NCBI GenBank assembly: GCA_012032555.1
Contig: JAAUSR010000023.1
Location: forward strand, 1-64,000
DNA from: Thioploca sp.
Lineage (GTDB): Bacteria > Pseudomonadota > Gammaproteobacteria > Beggiatoales > Beggiatoaceae
DNA: 64,000 nt
Direction: 5' to 3'
Shown here piece after piece: positions 1-8,389 of this stretch. Every line of letters begins with the position of its first letter. The stretch's first letter is position 1. The position numbers and the translations under genes were made by a program. A model generated the notes under the pieces. That model was not told where the DNA came from, did no database searches, and saw only the letters and a program-made list of their open reading frames with translations.

Positions 1-4
1 TAAT

Positions 5-63
5 TACCACCCCCTCCACCCCTCTTAGTAAGAGGGGAAACTACGCTTAACTTAATGGCAGTG
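5..63 (+). repeat. Right half of a MITE-like repeat, cut by the window edge
   Basis: A C-rich stretch with a perfect hairpin (CCCCTCTT / AAGAGGGG, about 20-38) is followed by TTAACTTAATGGCAGTG at 47-63. The same architecture (C-rich block, AAGGGG-type block, then this 17-mer) ends the elements at 1843-1994 and 59007-59150. The matching left end would lie before base 1, so this is read as a truncated copy. Confidence 0.5.
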
Positions 64-64
64 T

Positions 65-141
65 GGCAATGCCCACCCTACTTTTTAGGCTTAACTTAAT
101 AGCAGTGACGCAGAGCGTGGGAGCGTAGGAACGAAAGAAAC
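65..141. repeat. 77-bp direct repeat, copy 1
   Basis: Bases 65-141 recur almost exactly at 204-281; the second copy has one extra T in the T-run. The unit starts with the palindromic GGCAATGCCCACCCTAC, continues with TTAACTTAATAGCAGTG (a variant of the MITE terminal repeat), and ends in ACGCAGAGCGTGGGAGCG and AGGAACGAAAGAAAC. No coding potential was seen. Confidence 0.85.
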
Positions 142-203
142 TGAGTAGGGTGGGCACCGCCCACCATAACCGGTGCCTAAGCCGAGATCTTACCCTCATG
201 GTG

Positions 204-281
204 GGCAATGCCCACCCTACTTTTTTAGGCTTAACTTAATAGCAGTGACGCAGAGCGTGGGAGCGTAGGAACGAAAGAAAC
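204..281. repeat. 77-bp direct repeat, copy 2
   Basis: Second copy of the unit at 65-141. Between the copies (142-203) is another palindrome of the GGGTGGGCA / TGCCCACC type. The whole stretch 1-358 holds only repeats and no gene. Confidence 0.85.
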
Positions 282-358
282 GAGAGAACATTGTATTGTG
301 GCCACTTAAAAATGCAAAATTATTTTTGAACGACTCCTAAGTCTTCAAATTTTATGTT

Positions 359-1708
359 TTATTCCTTCAACCCCATGATGATATATTCAATTGGATACGC
401 ATGCCGATTGGCTTGAGTGGCGCTGGCAAATCGGCCCGTTTTATCATCCCGGGTTGGTGGAAGGATTTTTGACGGAATTGCTCTTTTAATGATTCTATCG
501 ATAAGAAAACCAGCTTGTTGTAAACTTTCCACAAACACCTCGGCATTAAGAATTTCAATCCCCTTCAATTGGGTGTTTCCTATGACGTAACAACACCGGC
601 CGCCATTTTTTAGTATCCGATAACTTTCGTTAAAAACGGCTTGCATGTCGATAAAGTAGGCATCAATTTCGCTGGCCATTTTCCGGCTGACCAGTGACAT
701 TTGAGAGACGATATCTTGAGCAATGGCGCTTTGCGTGTGCCTATCATGATATTTTTTATGGGCCGTTCCGATAAATTCTTGTCGGTATTCCGAAAGGTTG
801 TCAAACAGATCGAGCCATAAGGTAGAAAGTTGGTGTAAGTCCGCATATTCGTAGCTAGTAACATAGGGGCTAGACGTGACAATTAAGTCAACAGATGAAT
901 TTTCTACCGGTTGTTGCCGAGCGTCACCATTTTTAATATTTAAGTGGGTTGATAGGCTTTGCCTGATTGCTACGGGAACAATCTTGAAAAAAACCGCATT
1001 GCCTTGTTGCATTTTATTTAAATGGCGTTTGAATATAGCGTAAGGTTTTACCGGTGGTTTTTTTAAGTCACGAGTTGGTTTCGTGCTACCTTGTAGCCAA
1101 ATTGAACAATTTTTTAAAATATGACTAAAAGCCACTAAGAAAAAATTCCGGATATCTTTATCATCTTCGCTATGAATTGCTTGCAATATGATACCTAATT
1201 CGGTTTTATTTGCCGATGTAAACCAGTAATTAATTTTTTCCAGATGTTTTGCCGGGATTAGCGGTTCGATGACGCCCAATAGGGGTATCGATGAAGTGTC
1301 AAGAAAACTTAATTTTGACAGCAGCAGTTGGATTTTTTTGTTGAGATAAATGGGTTCTATCGGAGTCGATTTGACTTTAGTGATCAGAAAAGCAATTTTG
1401 TTTATATCCGTCCCACTGGCAAAGAAACCTTTAGAAATCGCTGTGACAATTGTGGTTCCACAACCCATAAAAGGATCGTTAATATGAACATCGCGCTCAG
1501 AAACATATTCAACCGCCAATTGTTCAACTAACTGGGGGATAAATTTTGCTGGATAGCGATGATAACCATGCGTCCATTTACTAGTATCAGACGGTTTCGA
1601 TTCCGCAAAGGACCACTCTTTGTCTATGCCCTTCGCTTTAAACAATTCCAGAATGGCTTCTGGCGATAAATTTTCTGATTGAGTGGGAATTTTGATAATA
1701 TTAATCAT
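359..1708 (-). CDS. Site-specific DNA methyltransferase (amino-methyltransferase fold)
   Basis: This 449-residue protein probably transfers a methyl group from S-adenosylmethionine to an exocyclic amino group of adenine or cytosine in DNA. Near residues 78-86 it has a SAM-binding motif I of the form DPFMGCGTT. About 200 residues later it has a catalytic motif IV, DLIVTSSPY, a variant of the usual TSPPY. The segment before motif I (KWTHGYHRYPAKFIPQ) is typical of a methyltransferase family often annotated only as 'DNA methyltransferase'. The SAM motif comes before the catalytic motif, the reverse of classical beta-class N4/N6 enzymes. No restriction endonuclease gene is adjacent, so it may be an orphan methyltransferase or part of a dispersed system. 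A TATAAT on the minus strand (1718-1723) lies only 9 bases from the start codon. Specificity cannot be read from the sequence. Confidence 0.8.
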   Translation of the reverse strand: MINIIKIPTQSENLSPEAILELFKAKGIDKEWSFAESKPSDTSKWTHGYHRYPAKFIPQLVEQLAVEYVSERDVHINDPFMGCGTTIVTAISKGFFASGTDINKIAFLITKVKSTPIEPIYLNKKIQLLLSKLSFLDTSSIPLLGVIEPLIPAKHLEKINYWFTSANKTELGIILQAIHSEDDKDIRNFFLVAFSHILKNCSIWLQGSTKPTRDLKKPPVKPYAIFKRHLNKMQQGNAVFFKIVPVAIRQSLSTHLNIKNGDARQQPVENSSVDLIVTSSPYVTSYEYADLHQLSTLWLDLFDNLSEYRQEFIGTAHKKYHDRHTQSAIAQDIVSQMSLVSRKMASEIDAYFIDMQAVFNESYRILKNGGRCCYVIGNTQLKGIEILNAEVFVESLQQAGFLIDRIIKRAIPSKILPPTRDDKTGRFASATQANRHAYPIEYIIMGLKE

Positions 1709-1842
1709 AGTGAGGCTATTATAATAAAACTCGAGGGGGTATCATTAATTAATTTCAACTCATTGAAAATATGAAATAAATATCGCTAGCCTGCGGAGGA
1801 TACGGTTTGCCAAGCTTCACCGCATCTTACACTCGCTGGCTT

Positions 1843-1994
1843 CAATGCCATGACGTTAAGGGATCATTCCACCTCCTTCTAGAGGAGGGGTGAAGGGGTG
1901 GTTTAAAAAATTCTATCGAATTGAGTGACTTTAAAACCACCCCCCCAGCCCGCCTTGATAAAGGGGAGTAATTTTTCTTAACTTAATGGCCGTG
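1843..1994. mobile_element. MITE-like element, about 152 bp
   Basis: The left end CAATGCCATGACGTTAA (1843-1859) and the right end TTAACTTAATGGCCGTG (1978-1994) are imperfect inverted repeats. They match the ends of the element at 59007-59150. Inside, GGGGTGGTTTAAAA and TTTAAAACCACCCC form a second inverted pair around a short centre. It has no reading frame. I see no clear target-site duplication at this copy. It fills most of the gene-free stretch 1709-2247. Confidence 0.55.
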
Positions 1995-2044
1995 ATGCTG
2001 CACTGCCCTCAACTTAAGGCCTAAAATATATTATAATAGCTCAG

Positions 2045-2185
2045 ATTTTCCCCAAAAAAGGCAAAAAAGACCGTCTAGAAATAAGCAGAGCGCTCATTCA
2101 ATCAGAAGCATTCAAAGAAAGACATAAAAAATACCCAAAAAATTTCACCCGCAAGGGCAGTTTAGAACCTAATCCATGTCTATGA
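2045..2185 (+). pseudogene. Short IS4-like transposase N-terminal remnant
   Basis: This open stretch of 46 codons before TGA (2183-2185) has no start codon; a stop lies in frame at 2015-2017. It encodes a segment with the keys SEAFKERHKK and FTRKGSL, which resembles the N-terminal 'FKxRH..P..FTRxRKL' signature of IS4-family transposases. The rest of the transposase is missing. An 8-bp inverted pair (AATCCATG 2171-2178 / CATGGATT 2204-2211) covers the end. The match is by eye and short, so identification is tentative. Confidence 0.45.
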
Positions 2186-2247
2186 AAGGGCATTAAGCCG
2201 TAGCATGGATTGAATCGCTAATTTAAAATTAACTAATTCATATCTCT

Positions 2248-4422
2248 ATGAAAATAAGATACAAAATTAATTTATTTATCTTGTTGATGTTAGCCGTATC
2301 TAATATTCTGCTTATGCTATTGGGTTACTTCATCATCAATCAAATGAGTTATCAACTGTATGCCGAGTTACTAACTAAAGAATTAAATCATGTTATTCAC
2401 CAAGATATGATCCGTAACGACAATGATTTCAATTCTACAGCGACTGTTCATCACCAAGATAATAAAAATAACCTATCACCAACTCAATTAGAAAACATTT
2501 ACCACCACATGGTTAAAGATATTGGTAATACGACTTACTTTTACGTTTTTGATAGTCATGCTCAAGTGATTTTGCACAAAGATTATTCTCCGGGGCAAAT
2601 GTTTGCATTTGATTTTGCTAAAGATATGCTGCAACAACGAAAGGGCAAGATTCAGTATATCTATCAAGGCAAACCGTATTTTGCAGTGTTCTCAACCCTG
2701 CCAACCGGGTGGATGGTCGTGTTAGCGATGACTGAAGAGGAAATGTTTACTTACCGGGACTTTTACTTTCGATGGGCTAGCCTTATCAGCTTAGTTCTAT
2801 TGTTGACCATATTGCTCTTTACTTTAGTATTCAGTAGGCGATTGACTAAAAAAATTCAGGCTATTTTACGATTTTTAAAAACGGTTAAAACCGGTAATCT
2901 CACTATACCACCGCTCACGATTGCTGGTCACGACGAACTGAATCTTATCCAGACTGGTATTAATGCTATGGTAGCTAAAGTGGTTGAAACCACAACGACG
3001 CTCAATCAATTTAAAACAACCTTAGATTTAACTTTAGATTGTATCTTTATACTGGATGCAGAAACTACAAAATTTATTTATGTTAATCAAGGTGCTATCA
3101 ATCAAGTTGGTTATACCTATGAAGAATTACTCCAAATGACTCCGCTCGAGTTTGCACCATTAGAAACTAAAGAAAGTCTAGGAAAAATTTTTCTGCCACT
3201 GTTGAACGGTTCTAGAAAATCCATAACCGTTGAAAGTGTTCATCAACATAAACAGGGTAAACGAATCCCAGTAGAAGTATTTATACAGTATATTCAAATA
3301 GAGGGGCAAAGAGACCGCTTTGTAGCCATTGCACGTAATATTAGCGATCGCAAACAGGCAGAAGCTAATTTACTGCAAACCACTGAAGAAATTAATCAAG
3401 TGATGCAATTAGCTTCTCAAGGTGATTTTAAGCAACGAATTCAACTCACTGATAAAACCGGTCTTTTTAAGACATTTGCTGAAGCAATTAATCAAACTTT
3501 AGAATTCAATCAACAAATTATTGAAGAACTCACCCAAGTCATTGGTGCATTAGCCCAAGGTGATTTAACACAAACGATTAAACGCAATTATGCTGGTGCG
3601 CTAGAGCAACTCAAAAATGATATTAATACTACAATTGCTCAATTAACTAATGTAGTTAATCTCATTCAACCGGCGGCAACCGCACTAACCATGACAGCAA
3701 CTCATATTTTACAAGGTAGTGTAACCTTAAATAATAGTACTGATCAACAAATGACTTCTCTACAGCAAACCACCATTCGCCTAGAGCAAATGATGACTAT
3801 TCTCCATCAAATGGCTAATAATGCTCGACAAGCAACCCATATTGCGATGACTGCCCGGGCACAAGCTTCTCAAGGTCAAGAAGTCATTAAATTAGCGGTT
3901 ATGGCTATGAATGAAATCAACGCCAGTAGTAACAAAATAGCTGATATTACCGGTGTTATTGATGATATTGCTTTTCAAACTAATTTATTGGCTTTGAACG
4001 CCGCTGTCGAAGCCGCACGTGCTGGTCAACATGGACGTGGTTTCGCAGTTGTCGCTACCGAAGTTCGTCATTTAGCGCAACGGAGTGCCACAGCAGCTAA
4101 AAAGATTAAGGAAATCATCAAAATCAGTGTCAATCAAATTGCTCAGGGAACCGAACGAGTAAATCAATCGGGTACGACTTTAGAAGATATTGTGTCAGCC
4201 GTAATAAAATTCAGCGAAATCATCGTTGAAATAGCCGCTAGTGGTCAAGAACAGTCCAGCAACATTGAACAAATTAATAAAGTAATTAAACGATTAGATA
4301 AAATTGCGCAACAAAATGCTTCCTTAGTTGAAGAATCAGCTACAACCAGTGAAATTTTAACTGAACAAGCTAACCAGCTTAAAGAACATATTGCTTTTTT
4401 TTACGATCCAAAAATAAATTAA
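2248..4422 (+). CDS. Methyl-accepting chemotaxis protein with Cache, HAMP and PAS domains
   Basis: This 724-residue receptor should sit in the inner membrane and control the CheA kinase in response to a ligand or redox cue. A first membrane helix covers about residues 8-30. A single-Cache-like periplasmic domain follows, with FYVFDSHAQVILH and a WMVVLAM strand, and a second membrane helix at about 176-197. Next come a HAMP linker (about 198-250), a PAS domain (about 256-366, FVAIARNISDRK at its end) and two HAMP-like linker segments (ASQGDF, AQGDLT). The signalling domain fills the C-terminal third. Its hairpin tip (about 570-625) has the conserved FQTNLLALNAAVEAARAG and GFAVVATEVR motifs. 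There is no C-terminal NWETF-type pentapeptide for CheR/CheB tethering. No chemotaxis genes are adjacent. No good ribosome-binding site is seen before the ATG. Confidence 0.93.
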   Translation: MKIRYKINLFILLMLAVSNILLMLLGYFIINQMSYQLYAELLTKELNHVIHQDMIRNDNDFNSTATVHHQDNKNNLSPTQLENIYHHMVKDIGNTTYFYVFDSHAQVILHKDYSPGQMFAFDFAKDMLQQRKGKIQYIYQGKPYFAVFSTLPTGWMVVLAMTEEEMFTYRDFYFRWASLISLVLLLTILLFTLVFSRRLTKKIQAILRFLKTVKTGNLTIPPLTIAGHDELNLIQTGINAMVAKVVETTTTLNQFKTTLDLTLDCIFILDAETTKFIYVNQGAINQVGYTYEELLQMTPLEFAPLETKESLGKIFLPLLNGSRKSITVESVHQHKQGKRIPVEVFIQYIQIEGQRDRFVAIARNISDRKQAEANLLQTTEEINQVMQLASQGDFKQRIQLTDKTGLFKTFAEAINQTLEFNQQIIEELTQVIGALAQGDLTQTIKRNYAGALEQLKNDINTTIAQLTNVVNLIQPAATALTMTATHILQGSVTLNNSTDQQMTSLQQTTIRLEQMMTILHQMANNARQATHIAMTARAQASQGQEVIKLAVMAMNEINASSNKIADITGVIDDIAFQTNLLALNAAVEAARAGQHGRGFAVVATEVRHLAQRSATAAKKIKEIIKISVNQIAQGTERVNQSGTTLEDIVSAVIKFSEIIVEIAASGQEQSSNIEQINKVIKRLDKIAQQNASLVEESATTSEILTEQANQLKEHIAFFYDPKIN

Positions 4423-4492
4423 ATTTTATAATTAATAGGTTGAATGTCACATAGCATTATATTACTTCATCTCCTTCGATTCCAAATAGATT

Positions 4493-5062
4493 ATGTCAGT
4501 ACCAGAAAAGCAACTTTACTATTCTCCACAAGAATATCTAGCATTAGAAACACAAGCGGAGTATAAAAGCGAATATCACTCTGGGGAAATTTTTCCAATG
4601 GTTGGTGCCTCCATTAATCACAACCGTATAACCGTCAATTTATGTACTATTTTAAATAGTGGACTTCAAGATTCCAATCATGAAGTCTTCATGAACGATA
4701 TGAAGGTATGGATACCCACAGCCCAAACATTTTTCTATCCAGATATCACTGTCATTCGTAACCTACCCGAATTTTATGAAGATCGGACGGATACCATTCT
4801 AAACCCGTGTTTAATTATTGAAGTATTATCGCAATCAACCCAAAATTATGATAAAGGTGGAAAATTTGATGCCTATCGTTCCATTCCATCCTTTCAGGAA
4901 TATCTTTTAGTTAATCAATATTGTTTCCAAGTCGAACAATTTAGTAAACAAGCTGATAAACAATGGTTATTTAGAGAATATGATGAGAGTGATGTTAAAT
5001 TACAGTTGGTGACCGTTGATTTGACAATTAACTTAGTCGATATCTATAAAAAAGTTATCTGA
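4493..5062 (+). CDS. Uma2 family (DUF820) endonuclease-fold protein
   Basis: A 189-residue protein of the Uma2 family, which has the PD-(D/E)XK nuclease fold but whose cellular role is not established. Diagnostic segments are YSPQEYLALE near the N-terminus, the FYPDITVI strand with the first acidic residue, and LIIEVLSQST with the second, followed by YDKGGKFDAYR. It is one of three Uma2 genes in this window (also 6708-7355 and 47211-47771), all in different contexts. Family members are greatly expanded in cyanobacteria and large sulfur bacteria. No partner gene is evident. Nuclease activity is inferred from the fold only. Confidence 0.85.
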   Translation: MSVPEKQLYYSPQEYLALETQAEYKSEYHSGEIFPMVGASINHNRITVNLCTILNSGLQDSNHEVFMNDMKVWIPTAQTFFYPDITVIRNLPEFYEDRTDTILNPCLIIEVLSQSTQNYDKGGKFDAYRSIPSFQEYLLVNQYCFQVEQFSKQADKQWLFREYDESDVKLQLVTVDLTINLVDIYKKVI

Positions 5063-5166
5063 AGAATTCCTACCCGACTTAACTTGGACTTTTAATTTGA
5101 ATTTTATTATGATGGTTTAGCTTTGGTGCTCATAACAACGACCTGAAATCCAGGAGGATCAATACG

Positions 5167-6159
5167 ATGAAACGATTGCCAGTTTTGCTCGGCTTAGTAG
5201 TAGCCACGCTGATTTTTGCTGCTAATGCCGCCGAACCCATTGTCATTAAATTTAGTCATGTCGTGGCACCCGATACGCCCAAAGGCAAAGCTGCAAACTA
5301 TTTCCAAAAATTAGTCGCCGAACGAACTCAAGGTAAAGTCAAAGTAGAAGTTTATCCTAATAGTCAGTTGTACAAAGATAAGGAAGAATTAGAAGCTTTA
5401 CAAATGGGTGTGGTGCAAATGTTAGCACCTTCATTAGCGAAATTTGGCCCATTGGGCGTACGTGAGTTTGAAGTATTTGATCTGCCTTATTTATTTGATG
5501 GCTACAATTCATTGCATCAAGTTACCCAAGGTTCGTTAGGAAAAGAATTGTTAAAAAAACTGGAATCCAAAGGTATTTTGGGCTTGGGCTTCTGGGATAA
5601 CGGTTTTAAGCAGATGAGCGCCAATAAGCCACTGAAAATGCCGGCAGATTTTAAGGGACTGAAACTGCGAATTCAATCTTCTAAAATTCTCGACGCGCAG
5701 ATGCGTGCCTTGGGCGCTAATCCTCAAGTCATGGCTTTTTCTGAAGTGTATCAGGCACTACAAACCGGTGTGGTAGATGGCACTGAAAATCCACCTTCTA
5801 ATTTCTACACCCAGAAAATGCACGAAGTACAAAAATATCTCACTCTCTCCGATCATGGCTATCTCGGTTATGCAGTCATTGTCAATAAGAAATTCTGGGA
5901 AGGATTGCCCCCCAACATTCGCGTTGCAATGGAAAAATCAATGGAGGAAGCCACTCGATACGCCAATGAGATTGCCAAACAGGAAAATGACAATGCCCTC
6001 GATCAAGTCAAAGCATCTGGCAAAACCGAAGTGCTTACCCTGACACCAGCAGAAAAGGCCACTTGGCGAAAAGCTTTGCTTACGGTACATGAAACCCAAG
6101 ATCGCGTTCCTCAAGAATTGATAACAAAAGTTTATCAGGCTATTGGTCTCAAACAGTAG
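5167..6159 (+). CDS. dctP: TRAP transporter periplasmic substrate-binding protein, DctP family
   Basis: A 330-residue periplasmic protein that should bind a carboxylic-acid substrate and deliver it to the DctQM membrane unit for Na+-driven uptake. A signal peptide with the cleavage region AANAAEP covers about residues 1-22. The DctP signature is clear: GLKLRIQSS holds the conserved arginine that clamps the carboxylate (about residue 168), and GVVDGTENPPSNF and YLTLSDHGYLGY follow. Start choice is supported by AGGAGG at 5152-5157, nine bases before the ATG. The permease genes follow only at 7709, after an intervening small gene and an opposite-strand Uma2 gene. The ligand may be a C4-dicarboxylate but cannot be fixed from sequence. 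Confidence 0.93.
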   Translation: MKRLPVLLGLVVATLIFAANAAEPIVIKFSHVVAPDTPKGKAANYFQKLVAERTQGKVKVEVYPNSQLYKDKEELEALQMGVVQMLAPSLAKFGPLGVREFEVFDLPYLFDGYNSLHQVTQGSLGKELLKKLESKGILGLGFWDNGFKQMSANKPLKMPADFKGLKLRIQSSKILDAQMRALGANPQVMAFSEVYQALQTGVVDGTENPPSNFYTQKMHEVQKYLTLSDHGYLGYAVIVNKKFWEGLPPNIRVAMEKSMEEATRYANEIAKQENDNALDQVKASGKTEVLTLTPAEKATWRKALLTVHETQDRVPQELITKVYQAIGLKQ

Positions 6160-6165
6160 GGGAAG

Positions 6166-6199
6166 TGGTGGGTAACGCTTCGCTTTTGCCCACCCTGCC
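6166..6199. repeat. Short GGTGGGTAA / TTGCCCACC palindrome
   Basis: An imperfect inverted repeat just after the dctP stop codon, of the same GTGGGCA/TGCCCAC family seen at several intergenic sites. It could fold in RNA and weaken read-through, but it has no T-tract. Confidence 0.5.
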
Positions 6200-6224
6200 C
6201 GGCTGCAAAATAAAGGAATAAGTT

Positions 6225-6587
6225 ATGTCAGAATATTTAGAACTTAAATACAATAAAATAATACCTATTTGCATTCTCGTTGCTAGCTGTTTTATATTGA
6301 GTACCTCTTTTTTGGTAGGATTTTCCATAAATACGCTGACTGGTTTAATACTTTTACCTGTTGCTATTTTAATGCTGGCAAATCCGTTAGTGGTGATTAC
6401 CGCAAATGAAGTTCACCTGAAAAACTTATTTGGGATAACACTAAAAAATTATTCTTATAATAAAAGTGAAATTTCTATAAAGAACAATATGCTTTTCGTA
6501 AAGGATAAAAAAATTATTTCTTTTTGGCCTCTTCGTAAAGACAATGTAGATGCACTTAAATCCTATATAGAAAAATTAGCCAAGTAG
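6225..6587 (+). CDS. Small membrane protein, unknown function
   Basis: A 120-residue protein with two adjacent hydrophobic segments (about residues 14-33 and 36-58) followed by a soluble tail of alternating beta-type residues (VVITANEVHLKNLFG, ISFWPL). This layout recalls bacterial PH-like (YcxB/DUF304-type) membrane proteins, but the similarity is weak and I do not assign a family. AAAGGA precedes the ATG. Its TAG stop lies within the start of the palindromic repeat at 6588-6653, so insertion of that repeat may have set the C-terminus. It lies between dctP and dctQM and is on the same strand. Confidence 0.65.
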   Translation: MSEYLELKYNKIIPICILVASCFILSTSFLVGFSINTLTGLILLPVAILMLANPLVVITANEVHLKNLFGITLKNYSYNKSEISIKNNMLFVKDKKIISFWPLRKDNVDALKSYIEKLAK

Positions 6588-6653
6588 GGTGGGTAAAATG
6601 CCGTCCCGTGCGGTTTGGTATTAGCACGGGATTAACACGGCATTTTGCCCACC
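6588..6653. repeat. Nested palindromic element, 66 bp
   Basis: The outer arms GGTGGGTAAAATGCCG (6588-6603) and CGGCATTTTGCCCACC (6638-6653) enclose inner arms TCCCGTGC (6604-6611) and GCACGGGA (6624-6631). The result is an almost continuous 24-bp stem with a 12-base loop. It sits between two convergent genes (6225-6587 plus, 6708-7355 minus) and could act as a two-way terminator. It belongs to the GTGGGCA-type repeats of this window. Confidence 0.75.
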
Positions 6654-6707
6654 ATTCAGGGGAAGTGTGCAATTGATCAGACCAAAATTTTGGATGGCAT
6701 TGAATGG

Positions 6708-7355
6708 TTACGAATGATTAAGACAGTTTCTCACCCATTCCCTGAAGTCTTTCATAGTTTTCTTACGTCCCAACTGTTTGCTCTCTTGTACATAACGCGG
6801 AATCGCTTCTAGTAAAGCGAGGTGAGGAAATTGACGACTGACAGTTGAAATTTCATAGTGTCCGTTCTGTAATAGACTGATGTGTAATTGTCGTCCATCA
6901 TAACGCCATAATTCCGGAACACCCAGCCGCTCATAATTATAAAAATGAGTGCGTGAAGTTAAATCAATTTCAAGGGCTAAATCCGGTGGTGGATCTTGAG
7001 TTAAATCAATGCGTTCTTGACCACGAATCTGTGATTCATGTTGAATATAGAAGCATTCATCTGGCTCAACAGCTTGTGCCATAGCGGCATTTTTAAAGGT
7101 GGTTGAGCCTAACGCACGATATTCTAGGTCTAATTCTTCTAAAATGATTTCAATAAACCGTCCGATAATTCTTTTATCATCTTCATGTGCTGCCATGGGC
7201 ACCATAATTTCCATAACCCTATCACTATAAGATAAACGTGCGGCTCGATGATCACCTAATTCGTCTAAGATTTGTTCCAAAGTTGGCCAATCAATGTCTT
7301 GTAATAATAATTGATGTCCGGAGGGGATAATTAATTGGTTTAGATTGATTTGCAT
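6708..7355 (-). CDS. Uma2 family (DUF820) endonuclease-fold protein
   Basis: A 215-residue Uma2 protein. Recognisable parts are YSDRVMEIMVPMAAHE near the N-terminus, a PDLALEIDLTS strand holding two acidic positions of the nuclease-like site, YNYERLGVPELWRYD, and a C-terminal helical tail. It differs clearly from the Uma2 copies at 4493 and 47211, so it is not a recent duplicate. It is inserted, opposite in strand, between dctP and dctQM. The upstream region 7356-7708 (353 bp), shared with the divergent dctQ gene, is AT-rich; I see no clear operator there. Confidence 0.85.
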   Translation of the reverse strand: MQINLNQLIIPSGHQLLLQDIDWPTLEQILDELGDHRAARLSYSDRVMEIMVPMAAHEDDKRIIGRFIEIILEELDLEYRALGSTTFKNAAMAQAVEPDECFYIQHESQIRGQERIDLTQDPPPDLALEIDLTSRTHFYNYERLGVPELWRYDGRQLHISLLQNGHYEISTVSRQFPHLALLEAIPRYVQESKQLGRKKTMKDFREWVRNCLNHS

Positions 7356-7708
7356 GGTTTGACAGTTCTCATTGAGGAACGGATATAAAAGACCTGTTCA
7401 GGAAGCGGGCTATACCCACTAGAATGTGTTGAATTTAAATTATTTTAGGGTAGTTAGGAGGATTGTTCAAGGAATTATTTGGCTCAGTACGACGATGACT
7501 TTAAGGAAAATTTTTTTTGCGAAAACCATTCTATGAGAATAAAATCTTTGTTTAAGTAAAAAAATCAGCCATCCCGTTTAATCCGTGGAATCTTGTTCTA
7601 AATTAATTGGCGAAGGGATTATTAAGTTATTTAGAACTTTTAATTTTTAATGTGCTGGACAAAATTGGACTTTATTATAAAAATTATTTAGTTATCAGCT
7701 AATAACCG

Positions 7709-8389
7709 GTGCTAAAACTTTTAGATCACTTAGAAGAATGGTTAATCACCTTTTTAATGGGTGCCGCTACTTTGATTATTTTTATAGCTGTAGTACATCG
7801 TTACCTGTCTGGTCTTGCTATTCCCTACCTACAAGATTATTTACTTAGCCTCAATTTCAGTTGGGCACAGGAATTGTGCATCATTATGTTCGTTTGGATG
7901 GCCAAATTTGGCGCGGCTTATGGTGTGCGCACCGGAATTCATGTGGGTGTAGACGTACTCGTTAACCGCTTATCCGCAAAGAATCGTTTTAAGTTTATTG
8001 TATTTGGCTTGCTGGCGGGTGCGACTTTTACCGGCATTATCGGCACTTTGGGAGGATGGCTCGTGTGGGAAAACGGGATGCATTATGCGGTATTCAACCT
8101 GCTTAACTTAGAAACCGTTGATATTCCTGAAGGTCCAGTAACGCCAGATTTAGAATGGCCTACTTGGATAGTTTACTTAGCCATACCACTCGGCTCTTAT
8201 CTGATGTGTTTTCGCTTTCTACAAGTTACTTGGCGCTTTATCAACACCGGTGAATTACCTCATTCTCAATCGTCGCTGGTAGAAGAAGAGATAGAAAGAC
8301 CGGCTGAAAATATCAATTGGTTGGGAATGGATGATAACCTGCATCCGCATAGCATCACCAAACCACTCAACGGCAAAAGCACGCCATGA
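7709..8389 (+). CDS. dctQ: TRAP transporter small permease, DctQ family
   Basis: A 226-residue membrane protein that pairs with DctM to form the TRAP membrane unit. Four hydrophobic helices are visible (about 11-30, 50-66, 90-114 and 146-166). The DctQ features are SWAQELCIIMFVWMAKFGAAYG and the glycine-rich G-I-H-V-G-V-D-V-L-V stretch. The start is GTG; no ATG is suitably placed. An insertion between helices 3 and 4 and a polar C-terminal tail of about 40 residues make it longer than most DctQ proteins. It overlaps dctM by four bases (8386-8389), so the two are translationally coupled. Confidence 0.92.
   Translation: MLKLLDHLEEWLITFLMGAATLIIFIAVVHRYLSGLAIPYLQDYLLSLNFSWAQELCIIMFVWMAKFGAAYGVRTGIHVGVDVLVNRLSAKNRFKFIVFGLLAGATFTGIIGTLGGWLVWENGMHYAVFNLLNLETVDIPEGPVTPDLEWPTWIVYLAIPLGSYLMCFRFLQVTWRFINTGELPHSQSSLVEEEIERPAENINWLGMDDNLHPHSITKPLNGKSTP

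Noticed and set aside
1718-1723. TATAAT on the minus strand as the promoter of the methyltransferase
   Set aside because: It would give a leader of only two or three bases and has no clear -35 partner, so I do not list it as a promoter.
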